Origin: Clavibacter michiganensis subsp. tessellarius
GTDB lineage: Bacteria > Actinomycetota > Actinomycetes > Actinomycetales > Microbacteriaceae
Reading direction: 5' to 3'
NCBI RefSeq assembly: GCF_021922985.1
Contig: NZ_CP040788.1
Location: 1,364,001-1,428,000, forward strand
Length of the DNA stretch: 64,000 nucleotides
Shown: one piece after another, positions 1 through 9,576 of the stretch
How the letters are laid out: each line of letters starts with the position of its first letter
Position numbering within the stretch: the stretch's first letter is position 1
Notes under the pieces: model-generated
The model's database searches: none
Seen by the model: the letters and a program-made list of their open reading frames with translations, nothing else
What the model was told of the DNA's origin: nothing
Program-made: the position numbers and the translations under genes

Positions 1-832
<832 letters not shown>

Positions 833-835
833 TCA

Positions 836-841
836 AACCTA
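836..841 (-). promoter_or_regulatory. -10 box of argC, leaderless type
   Basis: TAGGTT lies 6 nt upstream of the argC ATG, so transcription would begin at or next to the A of the start codon. No clear -35 is visible. Confidence 0.5.
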
Positions 842-888
842 CCGCCGGTGCCGACGGGGCCCCGCCGGGAGAGGGGCGCCGGACGCAC

Positions 889-926
889 GCGCGGGCGGGC
901 CCTCCCTGGGGAGGACCCGCCCGCGC
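889..926 (-). terminator. terminator after pheT
   Basis: A 17-bp GC-rich stem (889-905 with 910-926, one mismatch) with a CTGG loop lies 24 bp past the pheT stop and before argC. No U-tract follows, which is normal in this GC range. Confidence 0.75.
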
Positions 927-949
927 GGACCGGAGCTGCCGCGGGCCCG

Positions 950-3493
950 CTACTCGCGGAGCGCGGCGCCGAAGCGGTCGGCGGCGAGCCGCACGGATCC
1001 GTCGCGCGCCTCGCTGGCCTCGGCCGCGGTGAGCGTGCGGTCGGGAGCCCGGAAGCGGAGCGCGAACGTGAGCGAGCGGGTGCCCGCATCCACGCCCGGG
1101 CCGCGGTAGTCGTCGACGAGCCGCGCGGTCTCGAGCAGGTCGCCCGCGCCCTCGACCACCGTGCGGAGGATCTCCCCGGCCGGGATCTCGAGCGGCACGA
1201 CGAGGCTGAGGTCCTGCGTGGCGACGGGCATCGAGGTGAGCGTGCGCACCTCCACGGTGCCGCCGGCGAGCGCGACGACCCGGTCGAGGTCGACCTCGGC
1301 GAGCGCGACGCGCTCGGGCAGGTCGAGCTCGGCCGCGAGCGCGGGCAGGAGCTCCCCCGCGAATCCGACGATGACCGGCCCGTCCGCCGTGACGACCTCG
1401 ACCGCGGCCGTGCGGCCCGGGTGCATGGCGCCGTGGACGCCCTGTTCGAAGCGGATCTCGACGCCCACCGCGTGCGCGAGCTGCCGGACCGCGTCGAGCG
1501 CGTCGACGAGCCCCGCGCGCTGCGCGGGCGTGCCCGGCTGCTTGGGCACGGCGTCGCCGAGGATCAGCACGCCGAGGTGCCGCGGCTGCGGCGGGATGCC
1601 CGCGTCGAGCGCGCGCAGCGTCTCCGCGTCGGGACGGGCGGCGCCCGGGGGCATCTCCGGGGACCCGTACGCGACGCCCGCCGACGGCAGGAACACCGTG
1701 CCGGTCTCGAAGAGCGCCAGGTCGGTGGCTCCGCGCGACAGGTTGCGCCGCGCGATGTCGACGAGCCCGGGCAGCAGCGAGCGCCGGAGCAGCGGGAAGG
1801 CGACGTCGAGCGGGTTGGCGAGCCGGACCGCGGGGGCGTCGTCGCGGTCGGCCGCGCCGAAGCGCGCGTTCTGCGCCTCCGACGCGAAGGGCGAGCCCAT
1901 GACCTCGGTGAGCCCGCTCGCGGCGAGCGCGATGGAGGCCTGGCGACGGAAGCGCTGCGCCGTCGTGAGCCCGCGGCCGGGGGGCGCGACGGGCAGCACG
2001 GCCGGGATGCGGTCGTAGCCGACGATGCGCGCGACCTCCTCCACGAGGTCCGCGCGGTGGCGCAGGTCGGGACGCCACGTGGGGGGCGTGACGAGGAGGA
2101 CGCCGTCGCGCTCCTCGAGCGCGCAGCCCACGTCGGCGAGCGCGTGGCGCACCTCGTCGGCGGTGTAGTCGACGCCCACGAGCGACGCGGGGTAGCCGAG
2201 CGGCAGCTCGATGGCGGCGGGCGGCGCGGTCGTGTCGAGGATCGAGCCGAGGCCCTCCGCGTGCCCGCCGGCGAGCTCCTCGAGGAGCTGCACGACGCGC
2301 GCCGCGGCGGCGGGCGCGATCGCCGGGTCGACGCCGCGCTCGAAGCGCTTGGACGCCTCGCTCGGCAGCTTGTGGCGACGGGCCGTGCGCGCGATGGAGA
2401 CCGGCTCGAAGCCGGCCGCCTCGATCAGCACGCGCGTGGTGCCCGCGCCGACCTCGGTGGACGCCCCGCCCATGACGCCCGCGAGCCCGACGGGCCCGGA
2501 GTCGTCGGCGACGACGAGGTCCTCGACGTGGAGCGCGCGCTCGCGCCCGTCCAGCGTCACGAGCGTCTCGCCCTCGGCGGCGCGACGCACGACGAGACCG
2601 CCCTGCAGCCGGTCGAGGTCGTACGCGTGGATGGGCTGGCCGAGCTCGAGCATGACGTGGTTGGTGACGTCGACCACGAGCGAGATGGAGCGGACGCCCG
2701 CGAGCGTGAGCCGCGACACCATCCACGGCGGCGTGGGCCGCGACACGTCGAGGCCGGAGACGACGCGCGTGACGAAGACGTCGGCGCCGACGCGGCCGCG
2801 GATCGGGGCGGCGTCGTCGACGCGCACCTCGACGCCCTGGACGGGCGCGTCGGCCGCGAGCAGCGCGAGCGCGTCGGCGGGGTCGGTGAACCGGGCGCCC
2901 GTGGCGTGGGCGTACTCGCGGGCGATGCCGCGGATCGAGAACGCGTAGCCGCGGTCGGGAGTGACGTTGACCTCCACCGCGCGGTCGTCGAGGTGCAGGA
3001 GCGCGAGCGCGTCGGTGCCGACCTCGGGGTCGAGGCCGAGCGAGGAGAGCACGAGGATGCCGTCGTGCTCCTCCCCCAGGCCGAGCTCGCGCGCCGACGC
3101 GATCATGCCGTCGGACACGTGGCCGTAGGTCTTCCGCGCGCTGATGGGGAACGGGCCGGGGAGCACCGCGCCGGGCAGGCTCACCACGACCTTGTCGCCT
3201 ACACGGAAGTTGTGCGCGCCGCAGACGATGCCGCGCACGTCCCCGCCGCCGTCGGCCGCCGTGGCGCCCTCGGGCGCGACGCGGACGGAGCACCAGTTGA
3301 TGGTCTTGCCGTTGGTCTGGGGCTCGGGGGTCGCCTCGAGCACCTGCCCGACGACGACGGGGCCGGAGATCGAGAACGCGTGCACGTCCTCCTCCTCGAG
3401 GCCCACCTGGACGAGGGCGGCGTGGACGTCCTCGGGCGCGACGCCCGCGGGGAGCTCGACGTGCTCGCCGAGCCAGCTGATCGGGATCCTCAC
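950..3493 (-). CDS. pheT: phenylalanine--tRNA ligase beta subunit
   Basis: Large subunit of the alpha2-beta2 phenylalanyl-tRNA synthetase. It carries tRNA binding and the B3/B4 editing domain that removes mischarged tyrosine. The 847-residue length is normal. Recognisable parts in order are an N-terminal tRNA-binding (EMAP-like) domain with GDKVVVSLPGAVLPG, the B3/B4 and B5 regions, and a C-terminal ferredoxin-fold anticodon-binding domain ending in the RFRAPDRTLTAAEA stretch. The start is GTG at 3493, 2 nt after the pheS stop, so the two genes are translationally linked. A strong terminator follows. Confidence 0.96.
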   Translation of the reverse strand: MRIPISWLGEHVELPAGVAPEDVHAALVQVGLEEEDVHAFSISGPVVVGQVLEATPEPQTNGKTINWCSVRVAPEGATAADGGGDVRGIVCGAHNFRVGDKVVVSLPGAVLPGPFPISARKTYGHVSDGMIASARELGLGEEHDGILVLSSLGLDPEVGTDALALLHLDDRAVEVNVTPDRGYAFSIRGIAREYAHATGARFTDPADALALLAADAPVQGVEVRVDDAAPIRGRVGADVFVTRVVSGLDVSRPTPPWMVSRLTLAGVRSISLVVDVTNHVMLELGQPIHAYDLDRLQGGLVVRRAAEGETLVTLDGRERALHVEDLVVADDSGPVGLAGVMGGASTEVGAGTTRVLIEAAGFEPVSIARTARRHKLPSEASKRFERGVDPAIAPAAAARVVQLLEELAGGHAEGLGSILDTTAPPAAIELPLGYPASLVGVDYTADEVRHALADVGCALEERDGVLLVTPPTWRPDLRHRADLVEEVARIVGYDRIPAVLPVAPPGRGLTTAQRFRRQASIALAASGLTEVMGSPFASEAQNARFGAADRDDAPAVRLANPLDVAFPLLRRSLLPGLVDIARRNLSRGATDLALFETGTVFLPSAGVAYGSPEMPPGAARPDAETLRALDAGIPPQPRHLGVLILGDAVPKQPGTPAQRAGLVDALDAVRQLAHAVGVEIRFEQGVHGAMHPGRTAAVEVVTADGPVIVGFAGELLPALAAELDLPERVALAEVDLDRVVALAGGTVEVRTLTSMPVATQDLSLVVPLEIPAGEILRTVVEGAGDLLETARLVDDYRGPGVDAGTRSLTFALRFRAPDRTLTAAEASEARDGSVRLAADRFGAALRE

Positions 3494-3495
3494 GA

Positions 3496-4533
3496 CTACA
3501 CCACCATCCCGAACTGCGCGCCGAACCGGATGTCGCCCTCGACGATGTCGCGCATGTCGGAGAGGTCGTTGCGGAACATGAGGGTGCGCTCGGTGCCCAT
3601 GCCGAACGCGAAGCCCTGGTACTCGTCGGGGTCGATGCCCGCCGAGCGCAGCACGTTCGGGTTCACCATGCCGCAGCCGCCCCACTCGATCCAGCGGGGT
3701 CCGCCCGCGGCGGCCGGGTGCCAGACGTCCATCTCGGCGCTCGGCTCGGTGAAGGGGAAGTAGTTGGGGCGGAGCCGGATGCGCGCGTCCTCCCCGAACA
3801 TCGACCGCGCGAAGTGCTCGAGCGTGCCGCGCAGGTGGGCCATGGTGAGGCCGCGGTCGATCGCGATGCCCTCGACCTGGCGGAACGCCGGCGTGTGGGT
3901 CGCGTCGAGCTCGTCGCTGCGGAAGGTGCGGCCCTGCGCGATCGTGTAGACCGGCAGCGCGTCGGCGAGCAGCGTGCGGATCTGCACGGGCGACGTGTGC
4001 GTGCGGAGCACCAGGTGCGCGTCGGTCGGATCCACGTAGAAGGAGTCCTGCATCGCGCGCGCCGGGTGGTCCGGCGGGAAGTTGAGCGCGTCGAAGTTGA
4101 ACCACTCGCTCTCGAGCTCGGGGCCCTCGTTCACCTGCCAGCCCATCCCGACGAAGATGTCGGCGATGCGCTCCTCGAGCATGGTGAGCGGGTGGCGGGC
4201 GCCGGCCCGCCAGCGGCTCGGGAGCGCGGTGACGTCGACGGCCTCGGCGACGAGGCGCTCGGCGGCCTCCTGCTCCTGGATCTCCGCCTCGCGCGCCTGG
4301 AACGCCTGCGTGACGCGGGCGCGCGACTGGCCGACGAGCTTGCCGGCGTCCTTCCGCTCGGCGGGCGGCAGCGAGCGGAGCGATCCGTTCAGCCGGGCGA
4401 GCGGCGAGGCCTCGCCGATGTGGGCGGAGCGCGCCTGCGTGAGCGACGCGGAGTCGGTGGTCGCGGCGAGCGCGGCCATCGCCTCGTCCACGGCGGAGGC
4501 GACGCTCTCCTCGGAGATCTGGGGTTCGGACAT
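3496..4533 (-). CDS. pheS: phenylalanine--tRNA ligase alpha subunit
   Basis: Catalytic subunit of phenylalanyl-tRNA synthetase, 345 residues, a normal length. It has an N-terminal coiled-coil tRNA-binding arm (roughly residues 10-90, Ala/Glu/Arg rich) followed by a class II core with motif 2 (TPAFRQVEG) and motif 3 (the glycine-rich GCGMVNPNVLR). The ATG at 4533 has no Shine-Dalgarno but a TAGACT box 8 nt upstream, so the mRNA is probably leaderless or nearly so. I saw no T-box or attenuator before it. It is first in a pheS-pheT operon. Confidence 0.96.
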   Translation of the reverse strand: MSEPQISEESVASAVDEAMAALAATTDSASLTQARSAHIGEASPLARLNGSLRSLPPAERKDAGKLVGQSRARVTQAFQAREAEIQEQEAAERLVAEAVDVTALPSRWRAGARHPLTMLEERIADIFVGMGWQVNEGPELESEWFNFDALNFPPDHPARAMQDSFYVDPTDAHLVLRTHTSPVQIRTLLADALPVYTIAQGRTFRSDELDATHTPAFRQVEGIAIDRGLTMAHLRGTLEHFARSMFGEDARIRLRPNYFPFTEPSAEMDVWHPAAAGGPRWIEWGGCGMVNPNVLRSAGIDPDEYQGFAFGMGTERTLMFRNDLSDMRDIVEGDIRFGAQFGMVV

Positions 4534-4541
4534 GAGGCCCG

Positions 4542-4547
4542 AGTCTA
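4542..4547 (-). promoter_or_regulatory. -10 box of pheST
   Basis: TAGACT is centred about 11 nt before the pheS ATG (8-nt gap). It fits a leaderless or 1-2 nt leader transcript. Confidence 0.45.
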
Positions 4548-4588
4548 CCGATCGGACGGGACGCGACCCGCCCCGGCGAGGACGCACG

Positions 4589-4620
4589 ACGGGCCCGCCG
4601 CGCGCACGCGACGGGCCCGT
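4589..4620 (-). terminator. terminator after gluD
   Basis: The inverted repeat ACGGGCCCG (4589-4597) and CGGGCCCGT (4612-4620) with a 14-nt loop lies between the permease stop and pheS. Confidence 0.6.
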
Positions 4621-4653
4621 GACGGGTGGCGGGGAGAGCGCCCCGCGGAGCGG

Positions 4654-5478
4654 CTAGGCCCCCTGCGAGGTCCCGACCGCGACGGTCTTCGCGACGCGCG
4701 GTCCGCGCTTGCGGGCGAGGCGCCGCGCGATGGTCGACACCGTGAGGTTGAGCACGAGGTACATGCCCACCATCACCACGAAGATCGGCAGCGAGTTGGC
4801 GCGGCTCGTGGCCTCGAGGATCAGCTCGCCCTGCTTCGTGAGGCCGACGAGGCTCACGATGGTGCCGAGCGCGGTGTCCTTGATGAGCACCACGAGCTGG
4901 GCGACGATGATCGGCAGCATCGTGCGGAACGCCTGCGGGAACTCGACGAGCAGCCGGTTCTGCAGCGGCCGCAGCCCGATGGCGAGGCCCGCCTCGCGCT
5001 GGCCGCGCGGCAGCCCGAGGATGCCGGAGCGCAGCGCCTCGCCGATGATCGCGCCGTTGTAGAGCGCGAGCGCCGTCACCACCGACCAGTACGGGCCGAT
5101 GGGGAAGATCAGGTAGATGAACAGCATCATCAGCAGCACCGGCATGCCCCGGAAGAACTCGAGCACCACCGTGACGGCGTAGCGCACGACCCGGTGCTCG
5201 CTCATCCGGAGGAGGGCCAGCACCATGCCGAGGAGGATCGCGAGGACGGCGGCGACCGCGGCCGACTGGAGGACCACCCACAGCCCCTGCAGGAGCAGGC
5301 CCCACACGAGCGGGTCGTTGAGCACGAGCCAGCGCTCGGCGCTGAACTGGCCGGCCTGCTGCAGCTTCACGGCGGCGAAGGCGAGCACCGCCACGAGGAC
5401 GACGCCCGTGACGACGGAGAGGATGCGCGACCGCCGGCGGGCGCGGGGCCCGGGGACGTCGTAGAGGACCTGGCTCAT
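4654..5478 (-). CDS. gluD: glutamate/polar amino acid ABC transporter permease (GluD-like)
   Basis: One of two membrane permeases of an ABC importer of the polar amino acid (HisMQ/GluCD) family, 274 residues. It is hydrophobic with about five to six membrane spans. The EAA loop, which contacts the ATPase, is visible as the stretch ending GLPRGQREAGLAIGL. The N-terminus is Arg-rich and cytosolic. The ATG overlaps the gluC stop by 4 nt (ATGA), so the pair is translationally coupled. It is last in the operon. Glutamate as substrate is inferred from the gluABCD order of corynebacteria; another acidic or polar amino acid is possible. Confidence 0.85.
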   Translation of the reverse strand: MSQVLYDVPGPRARRRSRILSVVTGVVLVAVLAFAAVKLQQAGQFSAERWLVLNDPLVWGLLLQGLWVVLQSAAVAAVLAILLGMVLALLRMSEHRVVRYAVTVVLEFFRGMPVLLMMLFIYLIFPIGPYWSVVTALALYNGAIIGEALRSGILGLPRGQREAGLAIGLRPLQNRLLVEFPQAFRTMLPIIVAQLVVLIKDTALGTIVSLVGLTKQGELILEATSRANSLPIFVVMVGMYLVLNLTVSTIARRLARKRGPRVAKTVAVGTSQGA

Positions 5479-6122
5479 CGGGAGACCGCCACTCGCTTCT
5501 CGAGGTGGTCCGCCAGCTGGCCGAGCGGGACCGTGATGATGAGGTAGAAGAACGCGACGCCCACGAACACCCAGACGACCGCGTTCCCGTTGGCGTTCGC
5601 GACGTCGCGGCCCACGTTGAACAGCTCGTAGATGAAGTACGCGCCCGCGATGGACGTGTTCTTCGTGAGCGCGATGACCACGTTGATCAGCGGCGGCACG
5701 ACCGTCCGGAGCGCCTGCGGCAGGATCACGTGCCCGAGCGTCTGCGAGAACGTCAGCCCGATGCTCCGCGCGGCCTCGGCCTGGCCGACCGGCACGCTGT
5801 TGATGCCCGAGCGGATCGCCTCGGCGAAGAACGGCGCCGTGTAGAGCGTGAGCGCGAGCACCGCGGCCGTCATGAACGGCAGCGCGCCCGAGATCGACGT
5901 GATCACGACGCTGAAGAACGTGAAGACGAGGAGCAGCGGCGTGTTCCGCAGCAGCTCGACGTACACGGTGGAGGTGGCGCGGAGGCTCGCTACGGGCGAG
6001 ATCCTCATCGCGGCGATCACGACCCCGAGCGGGAGGGCGAACAGCACGGTGAGGCCGAGCAGGCGCAGCGTGCCGCCGAAGCCCCGCAGGAACACGTCGA
6101 GATTGTCGAGGATCACGTCCAC
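5475..6122 (-). CDS. gluC: glutamate/polar amino acid ABC transporter permease (GluC-like)
   Basis: Second permease of the importer, 215 residues, hydrophobic, with the conserved EAA loop near SVPVGQAEAARSIGL. The start is GTG at 6122 behind a strong AGGAGG ribosome binding site 6 nt upstream. It overlaps gluD by 4 nt. It is separated from the binding-protein gene by about 120 nt containing a hairpin, so it is probably expressed below the level of gluB. Confidence 0.85.
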   Translation of the reverse strand: MDVILDNLDVFLRGFGGTLRLLGLTVLFALPLGVVIAAMRISPVASLRATSTVYVELLRNTPLLLVFTFFSVVITSISGALPFMTAAVLALTLYTAPFFAEAIRSGINSVPVGQAEAARSIGLTFSQTLGHVILPQALRTVVPPLINVVIALTKNTSIAGAYFIYELFNVGRDVANANGNAVVWVFVGVAFFYLIITVPLGQLADHLEKRVAVSR

Positions 6123-6200
6123 GGCACACCTCCTGGATGATGCGTCCGGCGGACCGGACGACGGGCGGATCCGGGCGCTCGGGCACCCGGACGAGGGAGG

Positions 6201-6231
6201 GTCCCGCGCGCGCGGTCAGCGCACGCGGGAC
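6201..6231 (-). terminator. hairpin between gluB and gluC (attenuating)
   Basis: GTCCCGCG and CGCGGGAC are separated by 15 nt, just past the gluB stop and inside the operon. A leaky terminator or mRNA-end stabiliser here would give more binding protein than permease, as in many ABC operons. Confidence 0.5.
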
Positions 6232-6240
6232 CCGGTGGGA

Positions 6241-7164
6241 CTAGTAGCGGTCGATCGCCGGCGGCTGCGGCGTCTCGATGACCGTGCCGGCCGTCGCCTC
6301 GAACAGGCGCGCCCAGGTGCCGTCGTCGTAGGCCTCCTGCAGCGTGTCGTTGATGAAGGTGCGGAAGGCCTCGTCGTCCTTGGCGACGCCGATGCCGTAG
6401 GGCTCCTCGGTGAAGGTCTCGCCGTCGCCGACGAGCTTGAACTCGCCCTCGTTCTGGTCGATGAAGCCGGAGAGGATCACGTTGTCGGTCGTGACCGCGG
6501 ACACCTGGCCGTTGCGCAGCGGGTCGAGGCACTTGCTGTACACGTCGGTCGGCACGACGACCGCGCCGAACGTGGCCTCGATGTTCGCGGCGGGAGTGGA
6601 TCCGGCGACCGAGCAGACCTGCTTGCCGCGGACGTCCTCCGGCGTCTTGATGGTCGTGTCGTCCGCGAGCACCATGAGCGCCTGGCCGGCGACGTAGTAC
6701 GGTCCCGCGAAGCCCACGACCTCCTTGCGCTTGTCGTTGATCGTGTAGGTCGCCACGACCGCGTCGACCGAGCCGTTCTGGATGAAGGGCTCGCGGTTGG
6801 CGGACACCGTCTCCGTGAAGTCGATCCCGTCGAACGGGATGCCCATCTTGCTGGCGACGAGCGCCGCGATGGCGACGTCGAAGCCGGCGGGCTTGCCGTC
6901 GAGGCCCGCGAGGCCGAAGAGCGGCTGGTCGAACTTGGTGCCGACCTTCATCTCGCCGGCCGCCGCGAGGCGCGCCATCGTGGTGCCCTCGTCGAAGGTC
7001 GGGTTCTCCGCGAGCTCGAGCTTGTACGGGCCGTCGCCGTTCTCGGGGGCGTTCGTGCCGGCGTCGACGCCGCCGCCGGACGCGCTGCCCGGGGTGCCGC
7101 AGCCGGTGAGGCCGACGACGACCGCGGCGGCCGCCGCGAGGATGGTGAGGTTCCTGTGCTTCAT
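6241..7164 (-). CDS. gluB: glutamate/polar amino acid-binding lipoprotein (GluB-like)
   Basis: Extracellular solute-binding protein (SBP family 3) that delivers the amino acid to the GluCD permease, 307 residues. It has a lipoprotein signal peptide with an Ala/Val core and a lipobox LTGC at about residues 19-22, then a Gly/Ser linker. The SBP_bac_3 body contains VGTKFDQPLFG and the GFDVAIAALVASKMGI region. A short GGGAA ribosome binding site precedes the ATG. Hairpins flank the gene on both sides, in keeping with a stable, abundant mRNA segment. Confidence 0.9.
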   Translation of the reverse strand: MKHRNLTILAAAAAVVVGLTGCGTPGSASGGGVDAGTNAPENGDGPYKLELAENPTFDEGTTMARLAAAGEMKVGTKFDQPLFGLAGLDGKPAGFDVAIAALVASKMGIPFDGIDFTETVSANREPFIQNGSVDAVVATYTINDKRKEVVGFAGPYYVAGQALMVLADDTTIKTPEDVRGKQVCSVAGSTPAANIEATFGAVVVPTDVYSKCLDPLRNGQVSAVTTDNVILSGFIDQNEGEFKLVGDGETFTEEPYGIGVAKDDEAFRTFINDTLQEAYDDGTWARLFEATAGTVIETPQPPAIDRY

Positions 7165-7214
7165 GGTTCCCGTTTCTCTGCTGGTGAGGTGGATGACGGA
7201 TGCGACGTGTCGCG

Positions 7215-7250
7215 CGTGGTGCGGGTCGTGCGGTGGTGCGGGTCGTGCGG
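7215..7250. repeat. direct repeat in gluA-gluB spacer
   Basis: Two adjacent copies of a roughly 17-bp unit, GTGGTGCGGGTCGTGCG, lie in the gene-free spacer, with a third half-copy just before. No function is apparent. Confidence 0.6.
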
Positions 7251-7290
7251 GCGCCCGGACGCGCCTGCCTCGGCGGCGTCCGGATGCGGC

Positions 7291-7316
7291 GGACGGGCGG
7301 CTCGGGCGGCCCGTCC
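7291..7316 (-). terminator. hairpin between gluA and gluB
   Basis: GGACGGGC and GCCCGTCC are separated by a 10-nt loop, beginning 5 bp past the gluA stop. Its position inside the operon suggests partial termination or 3' protection. Confidence 0.5.
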
Positions 7317-7321
7317 GCGCG

Positions 7322-8110
7322 TCAGTGGGCGAGGATCTTCGAGAGGAAGTCCTGCGCGCGCGGGCTCTGCGGGTCGTCGAAGAACGCCTGCGGGGTGGTG
7401 TCCTCCTCGATGGCGCCGTCGGCCATGAAGATCACGCGGTCCGCCGCCTTGCGCGCGAAGCCCATCTCGTGGGTGACGACCATCATCGTCATGCCGTCCT
7501 TGGCGAGGCCGACCATGACGTCGAGGACCTCGGTGATCATCTCGGGGTCGAGCGCGGAGGTGGGCTCGTCGAGGAGGATCAGCTTCGGGTCCATCGCCAG
7601 CGCGCGGGCGATGGCGACGCGCTGCTGCTGGCCGCCGGAGAGCTGGGCGGGCATCTTCTGCGCCTGGTTCGCGACGCCGACGCGGTCGAGGAGCTCCATC
7701 GCCCGCTTCTCCGCCTCGGCCTTGCCCTTCTTGCGCACCTTGATGGGGCCGAGGGTCACGTTCTCGAGCACGGTCTTGTGCGCGAAGAGGTTGAAGGACT
7801 GGAACACCATGCCGACGTCGGCGCGGAGGCGCGCGAGCTCGGCGCCCTCGGACGGCAGGTCCTCGCCGTCGATGGTGATGGTGCCGTCGTCGATGGTCTC
7901 GAGGCGGTTGATCGCGCGGCACAGCGTGGACTTGCCGGACCCGCTGGGGCCGATGACGACGACGACCTCGCCGCGGTTCACCGTGGTCGAGATGTCCTTG
8001 AGGACGTGGAGGTCCCCGAAGTGCTTGTTGACGTGGGATACGACGACCAGGGGCTCGCCGACCGCTGCTGCGGCGGGCGAGGCGGGGTCCGCCGTCGGGC
8101 TCTGCTCCAT
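7322..8110 (-). CDS. gluA: glutamate/polar amino acid ABC transporter ATPase (GluA-like)
   Basis: ATP-hydrolysing subunit of the importer, 262 residues. It carries Walker A GPSGSGKST, Q-loop FQSFNLFAH, signature [14 protein letters not shown], Walker B LILLDEPTSALDP and switch histidine VVTHEMGF. It is first in a four-gene operon (ATPase, binding protein, two permeases), the corynebacterial gluABCD order. The ATG at 8110 lacks a ribosome binding site but has TATGGT 6 nt upstream, so the operon transcript is probably leaderless. Confidence 0.93.
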   Translation of the reverse strand: MEQSPTADPASPAAAAVGEPLVVVSHVNKHFGDLHVLKDISTTVNRGEVVVVIGPSGSGKSTLCRAINRLETIDDGTITIDGEDLPSEGAELARLRADVGMVFQSFNLFAHKTVLENVTLGPIKVRKKGKAEAEKRAMELLDRVGVANQAQKMPAQLSGGQQQRVAIARALAMDPKLILLDEPTSALDPEMITEVLDVMVGLAKDGMTMMVVTHEMGFARKAADRVIFMADGAIEEDTTPQAFFDDPQSPRAQDFLSKILAH

Positions 8111-8116
8111 GCGAAC

Positions 8117-8122
8117 ACCATA
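8117..8122 (-). promoter_or_regulatory. -10 box of the gluABCD operon
   Basis: TATGGT ends 6 nt before the gluA ATG, in the leaderless arrangement. Confidence 0.5.
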
Positions 8123-8243
8123 TCCATGACGGTGTTTCGTCCGCGTTTCCGCAGGGCATCGTCACCCCATCGTGACGCGCCTGCGGCGTTTCCGCCGATC
8201 AGGCGGGGTCGGCGCGCTCCGCGGGGAACCGATCGGACGTCAG

Positions 8244-8267
8244 GCGTCCGGATGGCGGACCGGACGC
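8244..8267 (-). terminator. terminator after the TrmH-family gene
   Basis: GCGTCCGG and CCGGACGC with an 8-nt loop lie 7 bp beyond the methyltransferase stop. Confidence 0.6.
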
Positions 8268-8273
8268 TCCCGC

Positions 8274-9074
8274 TCAGGAGCGCTGCGCGAACGCCGACTC
8301 GTAGAGGCAGACGGACGCGGCGGTCGCGAGGTTCATCGACTCCGCCTGGCCGTAGATCGGGACGACGACGGCGCGGTCCGCCAGCGCGAGGTGCTCGTCC
8401 TGGAGGCCCCTGGCCTCGTTGCCGAACAGCCACGCGGTGGGGCCGTCGAGGCCGCCCGACGTGCGCTCGGCGAGGAGGTCGTCGCCCTTCACGTCGGCGG
8501 CGAGGACCTGCAGGCCCTCCGCCTTCACCCGCTCGAGCACGGCGTCGAGCTCGGGCATGATCGCGACCGGCAGGTGGAAGAGCGATCCGGTCGTGGCGCG
8601 CACGACCTTCGGGTTGTAGAGGTCGACGGACCTCCCGGTGAGCACGACCGCATCGGCTCCCGCGGCGTCGGCCGCGCGGATGATGGTGCCCGCGTTGCCG
8701 GGATCGCGCACCTCCTCGAGGATCGCGATGAGGCGCGGCCCGTCGCCGAGGATCTGCTTGAGCGAGGTGGGGAACTGCCGGCACACGCCCACGACGCCCT
8801 GCGGCGTGACGGTGTCGGCCATCGCCGCGATGACGTCCTCCGTGACGAACTCGAGCTCGACGTCCGACTCGCGGACGGCGCGGGCGAGGTCCGGGTAGCG
8901 GTCGAGCGCCGTGGGCGTCGCGAAGAGCTCCTGCACGAGGTCGGGACGGAAGGCGAGCGCCTCCGAGACGGCCTGCGGCCCCTCGAGCAGGAAGAGCCCG
9001 GTGTCGGCACGGGCGTCCCGCTTCGCGAGCTTGGCGACGCCACGGACGCGGGGGGAGCGGGGGTTGTCGAGCAT
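8274..9074 (-). CDS. SpoU/TrmH-family RNA 2'-O-methyltransferase
   Basis: S-adenosylmethionine-dependent ribose methyltransferase with a knotted SPOUT fold, 266 residues, probably acting on 23S rRNA or tRNA. It has an N-terminal substrate-binding domain (to about residue 100). The three SpoU motifs follow: DPGNAGTIIRAADAAG, WLFGNEARGL and IPIYGQAESMNLATAASV near the C-terminus. It sits downstream of the infC-rpmI-rplT operon, a common place for this family, but behind a terminator and with its own TAGTCT box. The exact target nucleotide cannot be read from sequence. Confidence 0.9.
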   Translation of the reverse strand: MLDNPRSPRVRGVAKLAKRDARADTGLFLLEGPQAVSEALAFRPDLVQELFATPTALDRYPDLARAVRESDVELEFVTEDVIAAMADTVTPQGVVGVCRQFPTSLKQILGDGPRLIAILEEVRDPGNAGTIIRAADAAGADAVVLTGRSVDLYNPKVVRATTGSLFHLPVAIMPELDAVLERVKAEGLQVLAADVKGDDLLAERTSGGLDGPTAWLFGNEARGLQDEHLALADRAVVVPIYGQAESMNLATAASVCLYESAFAQRS

Positions 9075-9080
9075 GGCCCA

Positions 9081-9086
9081 AGACTA
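9081..9086 (-). promoter_or_regulatory. -10 box of the TrmH-family gene
   Basis: TAGTCT lies 6 nt before the ATG at 9074, a leaderless arrangement. It overlaps the edge of the upstream rplT terminator. Confidence 0.45.
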
Positions 9087-9116
9087 ATGGCGCGCCCCCG
9101 AGCGGGGACGCGCCAT
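9087..9116 (-). terminator. terminator of infC-rpmI-rplT
   Basis: A near-perfect stem, ATGGCGCG/CGCGCCAT plus CCCC/GGGG, with a GAGC loop lies 20 bp past the rplT stop. Confidence 0.8.
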
Positions 9117-9136
9117 CAGCGGTGGAGCGGGAGGTG

Positions 9137-9529
9137 CTAGGCGTTCGCCGCGACCTTGGGGGCCGAGGTGTTCGCGGGCAGCGCGGCCTTGGCCGTCTGG
9201 ACGAGCGAGGCGAAGGTCGCGGGCTCGTGGACCGCGAGGTCCGCGAGGATGCGACGGTCGACCTGGACGCCGGCGAGCGAGAGGCCCTGGATGAGGCGGT
9301 TGTACGTGAGGCCGTTCGCACGGGCGGCGGCGTTGATGCGCTGGATCCAGAGGCGACGGAACTCGCCCTTCTTGGCGCGGCGGTCGCGGTACGCGTAGAC
9401 GAGGGAGTGGGTGACCTGCTCCTTGGCCTTGCGGTACAGGCGCGAGCGCTGGCCGCGGTATCCGGCGGCGCGCTCGAGGATGACCCGACGCTTCTTGTGG
9501 GCGTTGACGGCCCTCTTGACTCTTGCCAT
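9137..9529 (-). CDS. rplT: 50S ribosomal protein L20
   Basis: Early-assembly 23S rRNA-binding protein of the large ribosomal subunit, 130 residues. The N-terminus is strongly basic ([19 protein letters not shown]) and the globular RNA-binding domain contains [20 protein letters not shown]. Length and sequence are standard apart from a short Ala-rich C-terminal tail of about 12 residues. It is last gene of the conserved infC-rpmI-rplT operon, 47 nt after rpmI. Confidence 0.98.
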   Translation of the reverse strand: MARVKRAVNAHKKRRVILERAAGYRGQRSRLYRKAKEQVTHSLVYAYRDRRAKKGEFRRLWIQRINAAARANGLTYNRLIQGLSLAGVQVDRRILADLAVHEPATFASLVQTAKAALPANTSAPKVAANA

Positions 9530-9576
9530 TTCAGTTGTTCCTATTCGAGTTCAGGTGTCGCGGGCGACGAGGGGGT

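Noticed and set aside
848..3763. Long open frame of 971 residues antisense to pheT
   Set aside because: Third-position GC bias opens antisense frames throughout this genome. The protein is Arg/Asp/Glu/Ala low-complexity with no family likeness and overlaps the certain pheT/pheS.
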